From Cupriavidus respiraculi (GTDB lineage: Bacteria > Pseudomonadota > Gammaproteobacteria > Burkholderiales > Burkholderiaceae), in the NCBI RefSeq assembly GCF_914271545.1, contig NZ_CAJZAH010000004.1:62001-126000 (forward strand): 64,000 nucleotides of DNA, read 5' to 3'. The notes beneath the pieces are model-generated. The model did no database searches. It was not told the DNA's origin and saw nothing but the letters and a program-made list of their open reading frames with translations. Positions 59,800-64,000 of this stretch are shown here, in pieces. A program made the position numbers and the translations under genes. Positions within the stretch are counted from its first letter, which is position 1; every line of letters begins with the position of its first letter.

Positions 59800-62514
59800 T
59801 CAGTTCGGCGGCCGGGTCGGCGCCAACGCGTCGGGGTCGCGCATGCGGGCGAGCGAGCGGATCGCCGCCACCAGTTCGCCGACCTGCACCGGCTTGGACA
59901 GATACAGCTGGAAGCCGGCCATCATCGCGCGGATGCGGTCCTGCGCCTCGGCATGCCCGGACAGCGCGATGGCCGTCAGGCGCCGCGACAGTGGCACGTT
60001 GCACTCGGTCTCCAGCCGGCGCACGCGGCGCAGCACCGTATAGCCGTCTTCGTCATCGAGCGCGATATCGCAAAGTAGCACCGGCGGCCAGTCCGCGGGC
60101 GACTCCGCGCGCAGCGTCGCGATCAGCTCGTCGCCGCGGGCGAAGGCGGTGGCCTGCGCGCCGAAGTCGCCCAGCGCGGCGGTCAGCACCTCGCGCGTGG
60201 GCTCGTCGTCGTCCAGTACCAGAATGCGCAATCCCTGCAAGGCATTGGACTCCAGCAAGGGGGCGCTCTCGGTGGGCACGACCGGCGGCAGTGCCGGCGT
60301 TTCGCGCACCGGCCGCAGCGGCATGCTGAGCAGGAAGGCGTGCGCGGCCGGGTCCGCGGTGAGCGCGATGCCGTGCTCGCCAAGCCAGGCCTGCATGCCC
60401 TGCACGTCCTGCAGCGGCATCTCGCGGCCGGGCGCGGACACGCGCATGCAGGCCTCGCCGCCCTGCCGCTCCAGCCGCAGCTCCACCCGGCCGCCCGGTT
60501 CGATGCCGTCGATGATCAGGTTGCACAGGTCCCAGATCGCCTTCTGCAGCATGCCGGGATCGCCGGTAATGCTCAGCTCGGTCTCGCTGGAGACGGTAAA
60601 CAGATTGACCTGGCGCTCGGCGATGGTCTCGCGCAGGCCGTCGATGACGCCGGCCACGATCAGCTCCAGGCGGATGGGTTGCAGCGCCAGCCGCTGCTCG
60701 GTGCGCTCCAGTTCGCGCTGCTGCTGTTGCAGGCGCCACATCTGCGCGTAGACGCCGCGCTTTTCCAGCAGCGTCTGGTGGTCGCCCTCCTCCACGATGC
60801 GGCCGTGCTCCATCACGAGGATATGGTCGGCATCCGCGATGGTGGACAGACGGTGCGCGATGATCAGCGCGGTGCGCTCCTTGGCGACCTCGGCCAGCTC
60901 CTGCTGGATCGCCCGCTCCGAGCGCGTATCCAGCGCGGAGGTGGCCTCGTCGAAGACCACGATGGGCGGCTTCTTCAGCAGGGCGCGGGCGATGGCCACG
61001 CGCTGGCGCTCACCGCCGGACAGGCGCACGCCACGCTCGCCCACCGGCGTCTCGTAGGTATCGGGCAGGCGGTCGACAAACGATTCGAGCTGCGCCGCGC
61101 GCGCCGCCGCGACGATGTCCGAGCGCGTCGCGCCCTCGCGCCCATAGCCGATGTTGTAGGCGATGGTGTCGTTGAACAGGATGGTGTCCTGCGGCACGAT
61201 GCCGATCACTTCGCGCAGGCTGGACTGCGTCACCAGGCGCAGGTCCTGGCCATCGATCTTGATCGCGCCGCTGTCGGGTTGATAGAGACGGAACAGCAGC
61301 CGCGCCAGCGTCGATTTGCCCGAGCCGCTGCCCCCGACCACGGCCACCGTCTGGCCGGCGCCGACCTTGAAGCTCACATCCCACAGCGTCTGCCGGCTGG
61401 GGTCGTAGCTGAAGTTGACGTGGTCGAACACGATTTCGCCGCGCGTGATCACCAGCGGCCGCGCCCCTGGCGCGTCGTGGTCCTCGCCCGGCGCGCCATG
61501 GGCGTCGAGCAGCGCGAACAGGCGCTCGACCTGGGTCATGGCGTCGTTCGACTCGCGGAAGATGAAGCCCAGCGTATTGAGCGGCAGCACCACCTGGATG
61601 ATGTACGCGTTGATCAGCACCAGGTCGCCCACCGTCAGCGCGCCCTGCACGACGCGTTGCGTCGCCAGCAGCATGACCATCGCCACGCCCACCGCGATGC
61701 ACGCGCTCTGGCCGATATGCAGCGACGACAGCGCGTACTGGTTCTCCACGCTGACGCCAACCCAGCGGTCCAGCAGCGTCGACAGGCGCCGCGTCTCGAA
61801 CGACTCGCGCGCGAAGAACTTGACCGTGTCGTAGTTCAGCAGGCTGTCTACCACCCGGCTGTTGGTCTGGGCCTCCACCGCGTTGACCTTGCGCTGGATG
61901 CGGGTGCGCCGCCGTGTCAGCACGAAGGTGTAGCTCGCGTACAGCACGAAGGTGCCGAGAATGATCAGCGCGAAGCTGGCCCCGTAGGCGGCGATCATGA
62001 TGACCAGCACCGAGGCGATCTCCATCAGCGTCGGCACGATGGTGAAGACCGCCACGCCCAGCAGGAAGCCGATCGCGGCCGTGCCCTTCTCCAGATCGCG
62101 GATCACGCCGCCGGTTTCGCGGCGCGAATGGAAGCGCGCGCCCAGCGCATGCAGATGCGCGAAGGTGCGCTCCATGAAGGTGGCGACGGTGCGCTGCGTG
62201 ACGAAGGCGAATACCACGTCCCGCAGTTCGTTGAAGGCGTTGCCGAGCAGCCGCAGGATGGCGTACGCCAGCACGAGGAAGACCGGCATCGAGATCGCCG
62301 CGCCGGCCATGGCGGCCGCCCCCGTGGCCACCGGCGCGACCTCGTCGACGATGTGCTTGAGGACCAGCGGCACGCCGATCGCCGCGGCCTTGGCCAGCAG
62401 CAGCAAGGCGATGGCGATGCCCACGCGCAGGCGGTAGCGCCAGATGGCGCGCCAAAGCTCCGCGGCGATCCGGCGCTTGGAGGCGGGTGGTGGCGCGGCG
62501 TGCGTACCGGGCAT
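59800..62514 (-). CDS. Atm1-type ABC exporter fused to a degenerate kinase ATPase region and a receiver domain
   Basis: 904 residues in one frame. The transmembrane part (20-330, about six helices) carries the Atm1/HMT1 pattern SLLNYDTVKFFARE. The nucleotide-binding domain (355-590) is complete: Walker A GGSGSGKST (394-402), signature LSGGERQ (498-504), Walker B IVVFDE (518-523) and switch His554. A glutamine-rich helix (594-612) leads to about 615-735, resembling a histidine-kinase ATPase domain that lacks an H-box, has Asp669 in place of the N-box asparagine, and lacks DxGxG. The last 130 residues form a full receiver: acidic Asp768-770, phospho-acceptor Asp816, Ser852 and Lys874. Atm1 proteins export glutathione or sulfur compounds; the receiver suggests phosphorylation-controlled transport (inference). 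Confidence 0.9.
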   Translation of the reverse strand: MPGTHAAPPPASKRRIAAELWRAIWRYRLRVGIAIALLLLAKAAAIGVPLVLKHIVDEVAPVATGAAAMAGAAISMPVFLVLAYAILRLLGNAFNELRDVVFAFVTQRTVATFMERTFAHLHALGARFHSRRETGGVIRDLEKGTAAIGFLLGVAVFTIVPTLMEIASVLVIMIAAYGASFALIILGTFVLYASYTFVLTRRRTRIQRKVNAVEAQTNSRVVDSLLNYDTVKFFARESFETRRLSTLLDRWVGVSVENQYALSSLHIGQSACIAVGVAMVMLLATQRVVQGALTVGDLVLINAYIIQVVLPLNTLGFIFRESNDAMTQVERLFALLDAHGAPGEDHDAPGARPLVITRGEIVFDHVNFSYDPSRQTLWDVSFKVGAGQTVAVVGGSGSGKSTLARLLFRLYQPDSGAIKIDGQDLRLVTQSSLREVIGIVPQDTILFNDTIAYNIGYGREGATRSDIVAAARAAQLESFVDRLPDTYETPVGERGVRLSGGERQRVAIARALLKKPPIVVFDEATSALDTRSERAIQQELAEVAKERTALIIAHRLSTIADADHILVMEHGRIVEEGDHQTLLEKRGVYAQMWRLQQQQRELERTEQRLALQPIRLELIVAGVIDGLRETIAERQVNLFTVSSETELSITGDPGMLQKAIWDLCNLIIDGIEPGGRVELRLERQGGEACMRVSAPGREMPLQDVQGMQAWLGEHGIALTADPAAHAFLLSMPLRPVRETPALPPVVPTESAPLLESNALQGLRILVLDDDEPTREVLTAALGDFGAQATAFARGDELIATLRAESPADWPPVLLCDIALDDEDGYTVLRRVRRLETECNVPLSRRLTAIALSGHAEAQDRIRAMMAGFQLYLSKPVQVGELVAAIRSLARMRDPDALAPTRPPN

Positions 62515-62596
62515 GTCGTGCTACCGGCTCGCCGGAGCCCGAGGTGGCAGGCCGGAGAGACCCCCGGCGCGCGGCCTCAAGGAAATCCGCATCGGA

Positions 62597-63493
62597 TCAG
62601 GAGCGGTTGTCCACGGGCGGCGCCCCCGGCGTCGCGTTGCCGGGGTCGCGCAACTGCTGCTCGCCCACCCCCGGAGGCGACTCGCCGCGCCGTACCTTGC
62701 GGTCGATGTCCTTGTCGTCCTGCGGTTCCGGCGTGGTGGTGGCGCCGCGCACGAGGTTCGGCCCCGTATCGCGCTCCTCCGGTGGCCGGTACGACGCGGC
62801 CTGCTCCCAGTCCTCGCGGCGGCTGCCAGTGCCCTGTCCGTCCTCTTGCCCCTGCTGCACCTGGTTGGCCCCCTGTCCCTGCTGCGTGCCCTTGGCCGCG
62901 TCGTCGTTGCCTGTTGCCACGGTGTCGTCCTTTCGTTGAAACGATGTCGATGGTTGTGATGGCGCCGATGGTTCCGCCGCACGCTCGCCCACCGCCTGGT
63001 CGATCTCCGCGCCCGGATCTTCGTTGCCGGTAAATTCCACGGCCGCCGCGCCGAACTGGCCGGAGCGGGCGTTATCCGGGCCCGTGGTACCGGTGGCTTC
63101 GCTGTCGTAGGCGCGGCCGGGCCGCTGAGAGCCCTGGGCGGTGCCGCCAGTGTCGGTGCCGCGCGGGGCACTCTGCTGCGCCACTGGCATCGGCACGGTG
63201 AGCGCGGCGGGGTCGAAGTCGGTCCAGCGGCCGTTCTCCCAGCGCCCTTCCGCGCGTTCGACATCGCGCGCGCCGGCGGCGTTGAGAATGTCGGCGGCCT
63301 GCGTCATCGCCTCGCCCTCGGCCCGGGCGGAAAGCAGCACGCCCGCGGGGCGGTTGCCGCGCGCGGTGCCGGCATCGCCGCCCACGCTGAAGATCGATAC
63401 GTCCCACACCGAGAATCCCCGCGCGTAGAGTTCGCGGGCCGCCCGCTCGGCATCGGGCAACGTCGGAAAACGTCCTGCCACTATGGACGACAT
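62597..63493 (-). CDS. Stress-type protein with folded N-terminus and long disordered tail
   Basis: 298 residues. The first 80 (VAGRFPTLPDAERAARELYARGFSVWDVSIFSV) look like the ferredoxin-like fold of general-stress proteins of the 17M type, where a short alpha/beta domain binds or senses at the envelope. From about 110 on, the sequence is glutamine-, glycine- and acid-rich and probably disordered (TQQGQGANQVQQGQEDGQGTG). It lies 82 bases upstream of the ABC-receiver gene on the same strand and may be its operon partner. I do not assign a function. Confidence 0.7.
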   Translation of the reverse strand: MSSIVAGRFPTLPDAERAARELYARGFSVWDVSIFSVGGDAGTARGNRPAGVLLSARAEGEAMTQAADILNAAGARDVERAEGRWENGRWTDFDPAALTVPMPVAQQSAPRGTDTGGTAQGSQRPGRAYDSEATGTTGPDNARSGQFGAAAVEFTGNEDPGAEIDQAVGERAAEPSAPSQPSTSFQRKDDTVATGNDDAAKGTQQGQGANQVQQGQEDGQGTGSRREDWEQAASYRPPEERDTGPNLVRGATTTPEPQDDKDIDRKVRRGESPPGVGEQQLRDPGNATPGAPPVDNRS

Positions 63494-63530
63494 GATTTGC
63501 CTCCGTTATCAGGCGGTGCCGGGTACGCTT

Positions 63531-63545
63531 GCAAGGTCCGCGCCG
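63531..63545 (-). promoter_or_regulatory. Possible sigma-54 promoter before the stress protein and ABC-receiver genes
   Basis: On the minus strand CGGCGCG-N4-TTGC followed by A. The -12 element is perfect, the -24 element has two changes, and GG and GC are 12 bases apart. The predicted start is about 26 bases before the stress-protein gene. Confidence 0.3.
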
Positions 63546-63700
63546 GGCTGCCCTTGTCCCGCCGATACGAGCACACCCCTGCCCACGCCCGGGTTACGGC
63601 GGCGCCACCCTCCATGAAACGCGCGGCATCGCCATGTGAAAATTTCACGGAATGCTCGCTTCTACAAATGCGGCGACAGAATGGCTGGCCGCCACGACAG

Positions 63701-64000
63701 TCAGGGGCGCGGCGCCGAGGGCTCGACCGCGTCCTCGTCGACCTTGGCCAGCCGATCCGCCAGCCGGCTCGCTTCGCGCTTGATCGCCTGGTTGGCGTGG
63801 GCGTCCTCCACATCGTGCGTTTCGTCGATGCCGCCGTCGCGCTCGGACAGCTCGGACAGCCGCCGGTAGAACACCGCCAGCTTCTTCAGCTCTTCCTCGT
63901 CCAGGTCTTCGATGGCCACCAGCCGGTTGCTCGCCAGCTTGTGCGACGCAAGCAACTCGTTCAGCTTCAGATGAATGGCCAGGGAGTCCTTGTTCTGCGA
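63701..64000 (-). CDS. Low-affinity iron permease-family protein, C-terminal part (partial)
   Basis: The frame stays open to the end of the window, so the N-terminus and membrane segments are missing. The visible residues start QNKDSLAIHLKLNELLASHK, matching the cytoplasmic QNxDxxAIHLKLDEL motif that follows the last membrane helix of Fet4-like low-affinity iron permease proteins. An acidic helical tail follows (EDLDEEELKKLAVFYRRL). About 100 residues are seen. In bacteria this family often lies in stress loci and its transport role is not proven. Confidence 0.75.
   Translation of the reverse strand, partial: SQNKDSLAIHLKLNELLASHKLASNRLVAIEDLDEEELKKLAVFYRRLSELSERDGGIDETHDVEDAHANQAIKREASRLADRLAKVDEDAVEPSAPRP

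Overview
The window is high-GC DNA (clearly above 60% by eye) with tightly packed genes. Several families are typical of Burkholderiales: a Bug-type substrate-binding protein, an ImuA/ImuB pair, a 2-Cys OhrR/Ohr pair and a siderophore accessory set with MbtH. It most resembles a betaproteobacterium of the family Burkholderiaceae, of Cupriavidus or Ralstonia type. That placement is inference from gene content; there is no rRNA gene here to confirm it. I see no phage, insertion sequence or CRISPR array.

Layout. 0-3.4 kb: end of a nitrite-reductase-like flavoprotein and the assimilatory nitrate reductase. 3.6-4.6 kb: organic hydroperoxide sensor and reductase. 4.8-12 kb: chemoreceptor, secreted hydrolase-like lipoprotein, inward-facing palindromic repeats, then a response regulator and hybrid kinase pair. 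11.9-14.8 kb: phospholipid enzyme, DUF2127 protein, Bug protein and TM2 protein. 14.9-15.4 kb: tRNA-Glu and tRNA-Asp, followed by a duplicated structured repeat derived from the tRNA-Asp 3' end. 15.5-17.5 kb: PAS hybrid kinase. 17.5-21.9 kb: siderophore accessory genes (ornithine N-hydroxylase, MbtH, type II thioesterase, Sfp-type transferase, TauD/SyrP-like oxygenase) with two divergent promoters of the iron-starvation ECF sigma type, but no peptide synthetase. 22-27.4 kb: lipoprotein, FAD oxidase and a large pentapeptide-repeat protein. 27.5-30 kb: LexA-controlled imuA-imuB without dnaE2. 30-38.8 kb: Fsr-type exporter with an AraC regulator, an aromatic-compound-like catabolic group (MarR, DUF3237, binding protein, flavin monooxygenase, hydratase) and a SulP transporter.

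38.9-64 kb reads as one stress and cell-surface region. It begins with small stress proteins (DUF3008, two BON-domain proteins, hemerythrin, CinA/PncC, small hydrophilic and membrane proteins, SDR) and a two-membrane-segment sensor kinase. A two-sided glycan cluster follows: GT4, UDP-glucuronate decarboxylase, PIG-L deacetylase and GT2 on the plus strand face a seven-gene minus-strand operon of SDR, heptose-bisphosphate-phosphatase-like HAD, GT9, carbamoyltransferase, GT2, GT9 and GT4-like. Last come an Atm1-type ABC exporter fused to a degenerate histidine-kinase ATPase region and a complete response-regulator receiver, a disordered stress protein, and the end of a low-affinity iron permease. 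By eye I find eight candidate sigma-54 (-24/-12) promoters in this region, most placed directly before transcription units, suggesting shared control.

The strongest candidates for new biology are the ABC-receiver fusion, the carbamoylated heptose-type glycan cluster under possible sigma-54 control, and the tRNA-Asp-derived inverted and tandem repeat. All coordinates and motifs were read by eye; no database search was run.
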